DNA of 64,000 nt from Anaerolineae bacterium (GTDB lineage: Bacteria > Chloroflexota > Anaerolineae > Aggregatilineales > Aggregatilineaceae), in assembly GCA_023382715.1 (NCBI GenBank), contig JAHDWP010000002.1, positions 165,923 to 229,922 of the forward strand, in the 5' to 3' direction. A model generated the notes under the pieces. It worked only from the letters and a program-made list of their open reading frames with translations. It was not told the origin of the DNA and searched no databases. Positions 1 to 7,698 of this stretch are shown here, one piece after another; within the stretch, counting starts at the first letter, position 1, and every line of letters begins with the position of its first letter. The position numbers and the translations under genes are program-made.

Positions 1-146
1 CCGTCGCGCAGCGTGACGAAGAACGGGTTGTTGAGCGTGGACAGCGACAGGCCGATAGTCAGCGGCTCGTCCTGGGCGCTCACGGCTGCCAGCGGGAAGA
101 CCGCCAGCAGCGCAGCCAGCACTAGCATGATGCTTCTACGGAACAT
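1..146 (-). CDS. rbsB: Sugar ABC transporter substrate-binding protein (RbsB-like), N-terminal part only
   Basis: Only the first 48 codons lie in the window; the gene runs off the left edge. The start is the ATG at 146-144, preceded by a strong GGAGGT at 160-155. The peptide begins MFRRSIMLVLAALLA, a typical Sec signal sequence that ends near SAQ, followed by EPLTIGLSLSTLNNPFFV, which matches the first beta strand of periplasmic-binding-protein type 1 sugar receptors. It would capture ribose or a related sugar outside the membrane and deliver it to the RbsC permease encoded 128 bp upstream. The family and position are clear; the exact sugar is inferred from rbsD and rbsC. Confidence 0.8.
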   Translation of the reverse strand, partial: MFRRSIMLVLAALLAVFPLAAVSAQDEPLTIGLSLSTLNNPFFVTLRD

Positions 147-273
147 GTTTTTGTACCTCCAACCAATCACTACACAGCCAAGCGAGTGAGAATACGGGAG
201 TGAACTCAAAGAACGCGCGAATTGCAGATTGTCTACCTCCTTCTGTCACGTGGCCCTACGACGGCCATGCACG

Positions 274-1239
274 TCAGCGAATGGCGCGATGGAGCAGCAG
301 CGCCAGGGCGATGACCGCTCCTTTGGTGATGTCCTGGTAGAACGAGGAAACATCCAGCAGGTTCAGGCCGTTGTCAATGATGCCGATGATCAGCACGCCG
401 ATCAACGTGCCCATGATCGTCCCCTCGCCGCCGTCAAAACTGGTGCCGCCCACGACCACCGCGGCGATGGCGTTGAACTCGTACATCTCGCCCGCCGTCG
501 GCTGGGCAGAGTTGAGCCGCCCGACCAGGATGATCCCGGCCAGCGCAGAGAGCGCCCCTGCCGCCACATAGACGAACATTTTGATCAGGCGCACGGGCAG
601 CCCCGACAGGTAGGCCGCTTCCTCGTTGTCGCCCAGGCCGAAGATGTAGCGCCCGAACGGGATGTGGTTGAGCAGGATATACCCGGCCAGAAACACCAGC
701 CCGGCGACGATGATCGGCATGGGAATGCCCAAAGGCTCGGCGGTGCCCAGCAGGCGGAAGCCCCGCCCAAGCTGATCCAGCCCGCTGATCGGCTGGCCAT
801 CGGTGTAGAACTTGGCCGCGCCGCGCGCAAAGGTCATCATGCCCAGCGTGGCGATGAACGGGGGGATGTTCAGCCAGCTCACCAGCAGGCCGTTCACCGC
901 GCCGGCGGCGGCCCCCACCAGCAGGCAGACGCCAATCGCCTGCACCACCGGCATCCCCTCGTTCTTGAGCAGGTCCACGCCGATCACCGTCGAGAGCGCC
1001 AGCACCGACCCTACCGACAGGTCAATGCCGCGCGTGAGGATGACCAGCATCATGCCTATCGAGATAATGCCGTTGATCGAAGACTGGCGCAGAACATTGA
1101 GCAGGTTGCTGCTGGTCAGGAAGCGATCCGAAGCCAGGCTGAGCACGATACACAGCAGGATCAGCGACAGCAGCAAGCCATAGCGCTGGAAGAAGGTGCG
1201 CCAGTTGATCTCTTTGGGGAAGGTTTTGGCCGCGATCAA
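274..1239 (-). CDS. rbsC: Ribose/sugar ABC transporter permease RbsC
   Basis: A 321-residue polytopic inner-membrane permease of the RbsC/AraH family, which forms the channel of a sugar importer. A cytoplasmic N-terminus is followed by about eight to ten hydrophobic segments. The family signature GIDLSVGS sits at residues 71-78, and a conserved run MMTFARGAAKFYTDG lies in the middle. The length equals that of E. coli RbsC (321). Its ATG overlaps the end of rbsD by 4 bp (ATGA), so the two are translationally coupled. The usual ATPase gene rbsA is not between rbsD and rbsC nor between rbsC and rbsB; it may lie past the left edge. Substrate assignment rests on rbsD. Confidence 0.93.
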   Translation of the reverse strand: MIAAKTFPKEINWRTFFQRYGLLLSLILLCIVLSLASDRFLTSSNLLNVLRQSSINGIISIGMMLVILTRGIDLSVGSVLALSTVIGVDLLKNEGMPVVQAIGVCLLVGAAAGAVNGLLVSWLNIPPFIATLGMMTFARGAAKFYTDGQPISGLDQLGRGFRLLGTAEPLGIPMPIIVAGLVFLAGYILLNHIPFGRYIFGLGDNEEAAYLSGLPVRLIKMFVYVAAGALSALAGIILVGRLNSAQPTAGEMYEFNAIAAVVVGGTSFDGGEGTIMGTLIGVLIIGIIDNGLNLLDVSSFYQDITKGAVIALALLLHRAIR

Positions 1240-1631
1240 AAGGTTACTCCTGCGATCAAAATCACGTTCGCATACGGCGTGAACTCGCCAGTGCGCACCA
1301 CTGCCCGTGCTGCTGCCGTTCGCGCCTTGAATTCTTCGTGCGGGATCGCCGTCACCGGCACGTCGCCCAGCGCCGCCAGCAGCGCCGCGTGCAGGGTCGG
1401 GCTGTGGCTGGCCATCTCGCTGGCGATCACCGCGCCCTGCACCTGCATCTCGGCCAGCACCGCCCGCAGTACGTCCAGGAAGGGCGGGATGCCCTGGCTC
1501 ACGGCCAGGTCAATGCGCTGGGTTGCGGACGGGATGGGCAGCCCGGCGTCGGCGATGACCAGCGTATCCAGGTGACCCAGCCCGGCGACGGCGCTCGAAA
1601 GTGGCTGGTTCAGCAAGACCGTCTTCTTCAT
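1236..1631 (-). CDS. rbsD: D-ribose pyranase RbsD
   Basis: RbsD interconverts beta-pyranose and beta-furanose forms of D-ribose in the cytoplasm, so that ribokinase receives the furanose. The 131-residue protein keeps the family landmarks: His20 in LGHLDTL, Asp28 in ADAGLPIP, His98 in IPHEEF, and Tyr120/Asn122 in TPYANVIL near the C-terminus. It starts 16 bp after the stop of the regulator gene and overlaps rbsC by 4 bp, so it is the second gene of the rbsR-rbsD-rbsC-rbsB transcription unit. This gene is the best evidence that the locus handles ribose rather than another sugar. Confidence 0.93.
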   Translation of the reverse strand: MKKTVLLNQPLSSAVAGLGHLDTLVIADAGLPIPSATQRIDLAVSQGIPPFLDVLRAVLAEMQVQGAVIASEMASHSPTLHAALLAALGDVPVTAIPHEEFKARTAAARAVVRTGEFTPYANVILIAGVTF

Positions 1632-1646
1632 AGAGATTATCCCTGT

Positions 1647-2651
1647 TCACGCCAGCCGCCGGCATGAATCGCGCTCGACCAGCGCGACCGGCAGCGCCTC
1701 CTGCACCGGCGGTGTAGTGTCGGATTTCTGCAGCCGCGCCACCAGGCGCTCGACGGCCAGGCGGCCAAGCTCCTGGGCGGGCTGGGCAATCGTCGTCAGG
1801 CGCGGCACGGTGTACGAAGCGAGTGGAATGTTGTCGTAGCCGACCACCGAGATGTCGTCCGGCACGCGCAGCCCTGCCTCGTGAATGGCGCACAGCGCAC
1901 CGACCGCCATGAGATCGTTGCAGGCGAAGATCGCTGTTGGCCGGGCGTTGAGCGCCAGAAGCTGGCGGCAGGCCCGGTAGCCACTCTCGTGCTGGAAGTC
2001 CCCGGTCACGACGAGCGCCGGATTGATGGGCAGCCCTGCGCCGCGCAGCGCCTCGTAATAGCCCGTCACCCGGTCGGCGCTCGGCGTCAGGAACGATGGC
2101 CCGGTGATGCAGCCGATGCGATGGTGACCCAGGCCGAGCAGGTAGCTCGTCGCCAGCAGACCGCCCTCTCTGTTGGCCGTGAACAGCTCATCTACCTTCG
2201 GGATATTCGCAGAGCGATCCACCATGACCACCGGCTTGCCGTGCGCCGCCAGCAGGGCGATGGAGTCGTTGTACGCGCCAGTCGAGATGAGCAGAATGCC
2301 GTCCACCTGGCGGGAAATGAGCACCTCCAGGTAGGCCAGCTCGCGCGCGCGATCGTCGTTGGCGTTGCCGAGGATGATATTATACCCCCGGTCGAAGCAG
2401 GCCGCCTCGATGCCCAGCAGGATTTCGGCGAAGTAGGGGTTGGCGCTGTTGGGCAGCAGCACGCCCAGGGTCATGGACTGGCTGCTGCGCAGGCTACGCG
2501 CCAGGCGGTTGGGGCTGTAGCTGAGGTCGGCCAGGGCCTGCAGCACGCGCTGGCGGGTGTCCGGGCTGACATAGCGCGTCCCGTTGATGACGTGGGACAC
2601 GGTGGAGGTGGACACCTGGGCGGCTGCGGCCACATCGCGGATGGTCGTCAT
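1647..2651 (-). CDS. rbsR: LacI-family repressor of the ribose operon (RbsR-like)
   Basis: A 334-residue LacI/GalR regulator. An N-terminal helix-turn-helix (MTTIRDVAAAAQVSTSTVSH) and hinge are followed by a periplasmic-binding-like sugar domain (SMTLGVLLPNSANPYFAEIL onward). I place the start at the ATG ending at 2651. The ATG at 2699 lies inside the -10 box of the promoter and would add 16 residues before the normal LacI start. Head of the operon with rbsD 15 bp downstream. A perfect palindrome between the promoter and this start predicts autoregulation and sugar-relieved repression of the whole operon. The ligand (ribose) is inferred from the neighbours. Confidence 0.9.
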   Translation of the reverse strand: MTTIRDVAAAAQVSTSTVSHVINGTRYVSPDTRQRVLQALADLSYSPNRLARSLRSSQSMTLGVLLPNSANPYFAEILLGIEAACFDRGYNIILGNANDDRARELAYLEVLISRQVDGILLISTGAYNDSIALLAAHGKPVVMVDRSANIPKVDELFTANREGGLLATSYLLGLGHHRIGCITGPSFLTPSADRVTGYYEALRGAGLPINPALVVTGDFQHESGYRACRQLLALNARPTAIFACNDLMAVGALCAIHEAGLRVPDDISVVGYDNIPLASYTVPRLTTIAQPAQELGRLAVERLVARLQKSDTTPPVQEALPVALVERDSCRRLA

Positions 2652-2665
2652 GGCTTCTCGCTCGT

Positions 2666-2689
2666 CGAAACGATTGCGCAATCGTTTCG
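2666..2689. promoter_or_regulatory. Operator: 24-bp perfect palindrome for the LacI-family repressor
   Basis: The 24 bases read the same on both strands (arms CGAAACGATTGC and GCAATCGTTTCG, centre GC at 2677/2678). The arms contain CGAAACG, the half-site typical of LacI/PurR/RbsR operators. It starts five bases after the -10 box, so it covers the expected transcription start and leader of rbsR. Binding would block its own promoter. Confidence 0.8.
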
Positions 2690-2694
2690 CACTC

Positions 2695-2724
2695 ATCATA
2701 GCGCAGGTTGCCCGCCAGCGTCAA
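2695..2724 (-). promoter_or_regulatory. Sigma-70 type promoter of rbsRDCB
   Basis: On the minus strand: -35 TTGACG (2724-2719), 18-bp spacer, -10 TATGAT (2700-2695). Both boxes match the consensus at five of six positions. The palindromic operator lies immediately downstream. Confidence 0.8.
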
Positions 2725-2790
2725 GTGACTCGTTTGGCGCCGCCGAACAGCTTCATGGGGGTGCGTCGCGATACTACTGCGAAATACTTC

Positions 2791-2820
2791 CGTAGGGGCG
2801 TATTGCAATACGCCCCTACG
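2791..2820. repeat. 30-bp perfect palindrome (AGGGGCGTATTG family)
   Basis: Arms CGTAGGGGCGTATTG and CAATACGCCCCTACG are perfectly complementary with no loop. It lies in the 295-bp space between rbsR and the glycosyltransferase. The AGGGGCG core recurs in other intergenic repeats here (for example near 15410 and 38540). It may act as a bidirectional terminator-like structure, but there is no T-tract. Confidence 0.7.
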
Positions 2821-2946
2821 GGGCCGCAGCAGAGTTATGTCCCAGCCGTCTGGCAGGTCATGCGCGCCCAGCCGCGCCCAGGTCGTTGACGGGGCGCGGC
2901 ACATGGGGCATGATCGGGGTGCGGATCCATTCCCAGCGAGCAGCCC

Positions 2947-4050
2947 ATGCGTGTCCTGATGCTCTCCAAGGCGTGCGTCGTCGGCGCCTATCAGCGCAAG
3001 CTCGAAGAGATGGCGGCGCTGCCGGGCGTGACGCTGCGTGTCCTCGTCCCACCGGCCTGGCGCGACGCTGCACGCGGCGAGCTGCGCCTGGAGCGGGCGC
3101 ACGTCAGCGGCTACGATCTGCAGGCCACGCCGATCCGCTTCAATGGCAGCTTCCACCTGCACCATTACCCGCAGTTCGGGCGCGCGGTGCGCGCCTTCCA
3201 GCCGGACATCGTGCACATAGACGAGGAGCCGTACAACCTCGCCACCTGGCACGCATTGTGGCACGCTCGCCGGGCCGGGGCGCGCACCCTGTTCTTCTCG
3301 TGGCAGAATATCGCCCGCCGCTACCCGCTGCCCTTCCGCCTGGGCGAGCGCTGGGTGCTGCGCACGGTGGACTACGCTATCGCCGGGACGCAGAGCGCGG
3401 CGGATGTCTGGCGGGCGAAGGGCTACGCCGGGCCGCTGGCGATCATCCCACAATTCGGCGTGGACCCGGACGTGTTCTTCCCGGCGGAACACCCGCGCGA
3501 GGGTGAGCCGTTCGTTATCGGTTTTGTAGGGCGGCTGGTTGAGGAAAAGGGCGGCGCGATCCTGTTGGAGGCGTTGGCCCGGCTGGATGGCGCGTGGCGG
3601 CTCGACGTGATCGGCGAAGGGCCGCAGCGCACGGCGCTGGCCGGCCAGGCGCAACGGCTGGGCATCGCCGACCGCGTGACCTTCGCCGCGCTGCCCTCGA
3701 CGCAGATGCCGGACTTCTACCGGCGCATTGACGCGCTGGCTGTGCCTTCCCTGACACGCCCCAACTGGAAGGAGCAGTTTGGCCGCGTCATTGTCGAGGC
3801 GATGGCCTGCGGCGTGCCGGTCATCGGCTCAGCGAGCGGGGCGATCCCGGACGTGACCGGTGAGGGCGGGCTGATCGTCCCCGAAGGCGACAGCGCGGCC
3901 CTGGCCGACGCACTGCATCGCCTGCAAGCGGCGCCCGATCTGCGCCGCACTTTGGGAGAGCGTGGGCGGGCGCGCGTCCTGGCGCATTACACCCAGGCGC
4001 AGGTCGCCGCGCAGACGGTCGCCGTCTACCGGGCGCTGCTGGCGCGCTAG
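2947..4050 (+). CDS. Glycosyltransferase family 4 protein
   Basis: A 367-residue GT-B fold retaining glycosyltransferase. The N-terminal domain starts MRVLMLSKAC; the C-terminal nucleotide-sugar domain contains FVGRLVEEKG (about 193-202) and the EX7E catalytic signature (Glu276 and Glu284 in KEQFGRVIVEAMACGVPVIG). It would transfer a sugar from an NDP-sugar to a lipid, polysaccharide or small acceptor in the cytoplasm; the acceptor cannot be read from sequence. It stands alone, divergent from the ribose operon and 49 bp before the GxxExxY gene. No signal peptide. Confidence 0.9.
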   Translation: MRVLMLSKACVVGAYQRKLEEMAALPGVTLRVLVPPAWRDAARGELRLERAHVSGYDLQATPIRFNGSFHLHHYPQFGRAVRAFQPDIVHIDEEPYNLATWHALWHARRAGARTLFFSWQNIARRYPLPFRLGERWVLRTVDYAIAGTQSAADVWRAKGYAGPLAIIPQFGVDPDVFFPAEHPREGEPFVIGFVGRLVEEKGGAILLEALARLDGAWRLDVIGEGPQRTALAGQAQRLGIADRVTFAALPSTQMPDFYRRIDALAVPSLTRPNWKEQFGRVIVEAMACGVPVIGSASGAIPDVTGEGGLIVPEGDSAALADALHRLQAAPDLRRTLGERGRARVLAHYTQAQVAAQTVAVYRALLAR

Positions 4051-4079
4051 CCGCTGAGTGTGCTTTACTCTAAAGAGCT

Positions 4080-4544
4080 AACCGCAGAGGAAGAGATGTT
4101 TGACCAAGAGCAACAGCGTAAATGTGTTGACACAACAAATTATCGGCGTGGCGATTGAAGTACACCGGGCGCTTGGCCCTGGCTTGCTGGAGTCGGCCTA
4201 TGAGGCGTGTTTGTGCCGCGAGCTGAGCCTGCGCCAGATTCCATCCGAGTGCCAGGTACAACTTCCGGTCAGCTACAAGGGCGTTAGGGTGGATTGTGGC
4301 TATCGGCTGGATATTCTGGTTGATAACATAGTGCCAGTTGAGCTAAAGGCTGTGGAGCAACTGTCGCCTGTTCATGAGGCCCAGGTATTGTCACACCTAC
4401 ACCTGGGCAGTTGGCAGATTGGCTTGCTCATCAACTTTCATGTGCCTGTTCTCAGGCAGGGCATCAAACGCATTGTCTTGGGCTTGAGCGAAACCTGAGG
4501 AATGCTCAATCAAGAATCTCTGCGCTCTCTGCGTCTCTGCGGTT
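4080..4544 (+). mobile_element. Candidate mobile unit: inverted CTCTGCG-type ends around a GxxExxY gene
   Basis: The left end begins AACCGCAGAG (4080-4089); the right end finishes CTCTGCGGTT (4535-4544), its exact reverse complement. The right arm holds three CTCTGCG-like units (4518-4541). The only gene inside is the GxxExxY protein. The same arms recur without a gene at 10318-10392 and 37491-37571, and a lone right arm at 27454-27484. No clear target duplication is visible around this copy. Mobility is inferred from the scattered copies and is not shown directly. Confidence 0.5.
4100..4498 (+). CDS. GxxExxY protein, PD-(D/E)XK nuclease-like (PDDEXK_3)
   Basis: A 132-residue protein of the GxxExxY family, thought on structural grounds to have a PD-(D/E)XK nuclease fold. 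The name-giving motif is G28-LL-E31-SA-Y34. A likely metal site is Asp71 in YRLDILV with Glu81-Leu-Lys83 in VPVELKAVEQL, followed by QVLSHLHLG where the family has a conserved Q. The start is TTG at 4100 with AGAGGAAGAG upstream; the ATG at 4096 is out of frame. Biochemical activity of the family is not established. It lies between inverted repeat arms that occur elsewhere in the window without a gene, which suggests a role in moving or maintaining those repeats. Confidence 0.85.
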   Translation: MTKSNSVNVLTQQIIGVAIEVHRALGPGLLESAYEACLCRELSLRQIPSECQVQLPVSYKGVRVDCGYRLDILVDNIVPVELKAVEQLSPVHEAQVLSHLHLGSWQIGLLINFHVPVLRQGIKRIVLGLSET

Positions 4545-4575
4545 CAGACTGCATTTCACCAGGGGAGAGACCCGC

Positions 4576-5184
4576 ATGGCCGAAACAGAACAGACACCCA
4601 TCGTCGGCCAGGTGCTGCGCGCCAGCACGGTCGGCTTCGTCTGTGGCACGCGCAGCCAGCAGATCGAGCACCCGGCGTTTGGCGCGTTCGTGCGCACGCG
4701 GCAGGATTCCGCCGCCGACCTGGACGTGATCGGCGTGATTCACGCCATCAGCATTGACGACGATCCGCTCGTTCGCCAGATGATTCTGGCCAATAACATG
4801 ACCCAGGCCACCATCCGCGACCAGCGCGAGAACCGCCTGGTGCCGCTGGAAATCAGCGTGCTCAATGTGGGTTACATCCAGGGCGGGCGCATCTACCAGA
4901 CGCTGCCGCCGCGCCCGCCGCTCAGCCTGGACCCGGTGCTGCTCTGCGACGCGCCGACGGTCGCCCGCTTCACTGCGCGGCTGGACTTTCTGCGGCTGGT
5001 GCTCAATGCCAGCGATGTGCCGACAGAGCAACTGCTGGCGGCGGTGCTGAAGTTCGCGGCGGCGGCGCGCCCGGACGCCGAGCGGCGCGCTTTCCTGGTG
5101 GAGGCGGGGCGACTGTTGGCCGGCCTGCTGAGCCAGGACCTGCCGCGCCTGCAACACCTGTTGCAGTTGATCAGGCCGGCGTGA
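4576..5184 (+). CDS. HAS-barrel domain protein, partner of HerA-like ATPase
   Basis: A 202-residue protein starting at ATG 4576 after AGGGGAGAGA. The opening TPIVGQVLRASTVGFVCG followed by FGAFVRTRQ and DVIGVIHAIS resembles the HerA/ATP-synthase (HAS) barrel, a small beta barrel found at the N-terminus of HerA ATPases. The rest is helical and unrecognised. It ends 37 bp before the HerA-like ATPase, which carries its own barrel, so the pair probably assemble together. It could act as a regulatory or DNA-facing ring layer; this is inference. No nuclease motif is visible. Confidence 0.65.
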   Translation: MAETEQTPIVGQVLRASTVGFVCGTRSQQIEHPAFGAFVRTRQDSAADLDVIGVIHAISIDDDPLVRQMILANNMTQATIRDQRENRLVPLEISVLNVGYIQGGRIYQTLPPRPPLSLDPVLLCDAPTVARFTARLDFLRLVLNASDVPTEQLLAAVLKFAAAARPDAERRAFLVEAGRLLAGLLSQDLPRLQHLLQLIRPA

Positions 5185-5221
5185 GCGGCATGTTGTGCCA
5201 TTATCTGCGAGGAACACAGCC

Positions 5222-6919
5222 ATGACCACACGCGATCCGCTTTTCCCGGAAACAGACAGCCTGGACGACTGGTTCCCGCGCGGCGCGCACTCTACGCCGG
5301 CAGCGCCCGGTGCCGGTCAACGGCTGGGCGTGGTCGTCGGCGGCTCGCTCAGCCGGGGATTGGACATCAAGCTCGACCCGCAGGCGACCATCGAAGACCT
5401 GGCCGTGGGGCGCTACGTGGTCGTGCGCGGGCGCTCCAAACGCTTCTTCTGCATGATCACCGACGTGCTGCTCGACGCGACCAACCCGGCCATCCGCAGC
5501 GACCCGCCCGACCTGGGCGACGCCTTCCTGCGCGATGTGTACAGCGGCACGGCGGCCTTCGGCACGGTGCACGTCGCGCCCATGCTCAGCATTGACGAGG
5601 GCAGCGACGAGCCGAAACCGGTGCGCACCATCCCCAGCCATTTCACGGCGGTCGAGATCGCCTCGGCGCAGGACGTGGACGACGTGTTCGGCCAGGAAGA
5701 CGCCACCCACTTCCACGTCGGCGCGCCGCTGGAGCTGGAGGATACGCGCGTGCACCTCGACCTGCGCCGCCTGGTCGAGCGGTCGGTGGGCATCTTCGGC
5801 AAGAGCGGCACGGGCAAGAGCTTCCTGACGCGCATCCTGCTGGCCGGCGTGATCAAGAACGACGCGGCGGTGACGCTGATCTTCGACATGCACAACGATT
5901 ATGGCTGGGCGGTCAAGACCGAAGACGGGCCGCAGGCGAAGGGCCTCAAGCAGTTGTTCGGCGGGCGCGTGGTCATCTTCACGCTGGATGACGAAGCGAC
6001 GCGGCGGCGCGGGGCCAGCTACGATCACGAGGTCACCATTGGCTACGACGAGATCGAGCCGGAAGACCTGGCCATGCTCAAGACCACGCTCGACCTGTCC
6101 GACGCCATGATTGATGCTGCCTACGAGCTGCACAAGGTGTGGGGCAGGGGCTGGATCGGGCAGCTTATTAATGCCGACGCGGAGGCGCTGGAGGCGCTCA
6201 AGGCCCAGCTTGCCGCCAGCTTTGTCTCGGTGCTGGCCCTCAAACGGCGCGTGCAGCGCTTCGAGCGCTACGGCTTCCTCAAGCCGCACGCCGCCGAAGA
6301 CTCCGCCAGGCGCATCCTGGAGTACATCGAGAGTCGCAAAAACGTCGTGCTGGAGTTCGGGCGCTATGGCAACGCCCTGGACGCCTATATCCTGGTCGCC
6401 AACTATCTGACACGCCGCATCCATCAGATGTACGTGGAGCGTGTGGAGAAAGCCCTGGGCGACACCGCCCTGGAGCCGCCGCAACTGCTGATCACCATCG
6501 AGGAAGCGCACAAGTTCCTCGACCCGCAGATCGCTCGTCAGACCATCTTCGGCACCATCGCCCGCGAGCTGCGCAAGTACAACGTCACCCTGCTGATCGT
6601 AGACCAGCGGCCCAGCGGCATTGACGAGGAAGTGATGAGCCAGATCGGGACGCGCGTCACGGCGCTGCTCGACAACGAGCGCGACATCGCCGCCGTGCTG
6701 ACCGGCGTCAGCGGGGCGGGCGGGCTGCGCGAAGTGATCGCCCGGCTGGACACGCGCCAGCAGGCGCTGATCATGGGCCACGCTGTGCCCATGCCGGTCG
6801 TGGTCAAGACGCGCACCTACGACACTGAGTTCTACGCCAGCGTCAGCTCAGCGAGCACCCAGGACGCGCCCAAGCTCAGCGTCACGCCGTCCGACCCGGA
6901 GTCGCGCCGGCTGCGCTGA
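5222..6919 (+). CDS. HerA-like DNA translocase ATPase (HAS barrel + DUF87)
   Basis: A 565-residue FtsK/HerA-superfamily ATPase. An N-terminal HAS barrel (about 33-120) precedes the RecA-like core. Walker A is GKSGTGKS at 193-200, Walker B is LLITIEEAHKF near 422-432, and the sensor/arginine region is RELRKYNVTLLIVDQRP, followed by MSQIGTRVTALLDNERD. HerA proteins form hexameric rings that pump DNA, classically with NurA nuclease in end resection; no NurA is next to this gene. The start ATG 5222 has GAGGAACACAGCC upstream and is preferred to the TTG 27 bp earlier. It sits between the HAS-barrel protein and the tryptophan-repeat protein. Confidence 0.88.
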   Translation: MTTRDPLFPETDSLDDWFPRGAHSTPAAPGAGQRLGVVVGGSLSRGLDIKLDPQATIEDLAVGRYVVVRGRSKRFFCMITDVLLDATNPAIRSDPPDLGDAFLRDVYSGTAAFGTVHVAPMLSIDEGSDEPKPVRTIPSHFTAVEIASAQDVDDVFGQEDATHFHVGAPLELEDTRVHLDLRRLVERSVGIFGKSGTGKSFLTRILLAGVIKNDAAVTLIFDMHNDYGWAVKTEDGPQAKGLKQLFGGRVVIFTLDDEATRRRGASYDHEVTIGYDEIEPEDLAMLKTTLDLSDAMIDAAYELHKVWGRGWIGQLINADAEALEALKAQLAASFVSVLALKRRVQRFERYGFLKPHAAEDSARRILEYIESRKNVVLEFGRYGNALDAYILVANYLTRRIHQMYVERVEKALGDTALEPPQLLITIEEAHKFLDPQIARQTIFGTIARELRKYNVTLLIVDQRPSGIDEEVMSQIGTRVTALLDNERDIAAVLTGVSGAGGLREVIARLDTRQQALIMGHAVPMPVVVKTRTYDTEFYASVSSASTQDAPKLSVTPSDPESRRLR

Positions 6920-7009
6920 GGGCCACCATCTCAGCAACGTCCTGGCCCCTTCGCACGTATAGGGAATCAGAACCGAGCCTGCCTTGAGTGCGAATGAGAG
7001 GGAAACACC

Positions 7010-7648
7010 ATGACCGAAAACAACACGCCCAAGCCCGAAGACATGGGCGGACACCTGGACGAGGACATCAAGAGCACCGTGCACGACTGGGCCGAAAACC
7101 CCGACGAGAGCAAGTTCGAAGACCTGGACGAGCGCGTGGACGAGAAGCTGCGCCGCCGTGTCGCCGGCTGGGTCGGCGTGCAGGAAGATGCCGACTGGAA
7201 GACCATCGGCACCAAGATGGACGCCAACACCCGCGAGGCCATCGGCGGCTGGGTCGGCGCCGAAGCGGGCGCGGACTGGGCCGACATCAGCGGCAAGATG
7301 GAGAATCGCATCCGGCACGGCATCGCCAGGCTGGTACGCGCCGAGCCAAAGCCGGCCCCCGAAGCGGAGCCTGCCGAGCCGGGGTGGTCGGACATCGGCG
7401 CGAAGATCGAGCGCGACGTGCGCGGCTGGATCGGCCACCTGGTCGGCGCGAAAGAGGATGCCGACTGGAAGGCGGTTGGGGATCAGGTGGCGGACCAGGT
7501 GCGCACGGCCTTCGACAAGGTGGCTAGGTCCGCCAAGAAGAAGGAAGATGAGGAGCCGTTCTCCCCGCCCGCGCGCATCACCATCGAGGGCGACGAAGAT
7601 CAGCCTCCTGCGGTCGTATCGGAAGAGCCGGTCGAGCCGCCGCAATAG
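7010..7648 (+). CDS. Tryptophan-repeat protein of unknown function (five 27-residue repeats)
   Basis: A 212-residue acidic, soluble protein that I do not recognise. Five copies of a roughly 27-residue unit can be aligned at about 35-61, 62-88, 89-112, 125-151 and 152-178. The pattern is D-W-x-x-I-G-x-K-M, then an R and small residues, then G-W-V-G-A with acidic DA at the junction. A proline/glutamate linker (113-124) splits unit 3 from unit 4, and the C-terminus is disordered and acidic. Each unit probably forms amphipathic helices. It starts at ATG 7010 after GAGAGGGAAACACC, 90 bp behind the HerA-like ATPase, so it may be a cofactor of that system; this is only from position. Confidence 0.8.
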   Translation: MTENNTPKPEDMGGHLDEDIKSTVHDWAENPDESKFEDLDERVDEKLRRRVAGWVGVQEDADWKTIGTKMDANTREAIGGWVGAEAGADWADISGKMENRIRHGIARLVRAEPKPAPEAEPAEPGWSDIGAKIERDVRGWIGHLVGAKEDADWKAVGDQVADQVRTAFDKVARSAKKKEDEEPFSPPARITIEGDEDQPPAVVSEEPVEPPQ

Positions 7649-7698
7649 CCTCGCTGCGCGGGCGGAGATGAAGCCCCGCAGAGGCAGACGCTCCAGGG

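Noticed and set aside
229-1575. A 448-codon open frame on the plus strand opposite rbsC and rbsD
   Set aside because: It is rich in Arg, Gln, His and Ala with no domain and is the antisense shadow of two well-recognised genes. Many such frames occur throughout because of the high GC; all were left out.
2652-2699. Upstream ATG as the start of rbsR
   Set aside because: It lies within the -10 box and upstream of the operator, and would add residues before the standard LacI helix-turn-helix start.
4100-7648. Anti-phage defence island of GxxExxY nuclease plus HerA
   Set aside because: The nuclease-like gene lies inside its own inverted-repeat unit and is separated by the right arm. No second effector, restriction or toxin gene is near, so I do not claim a defence system.
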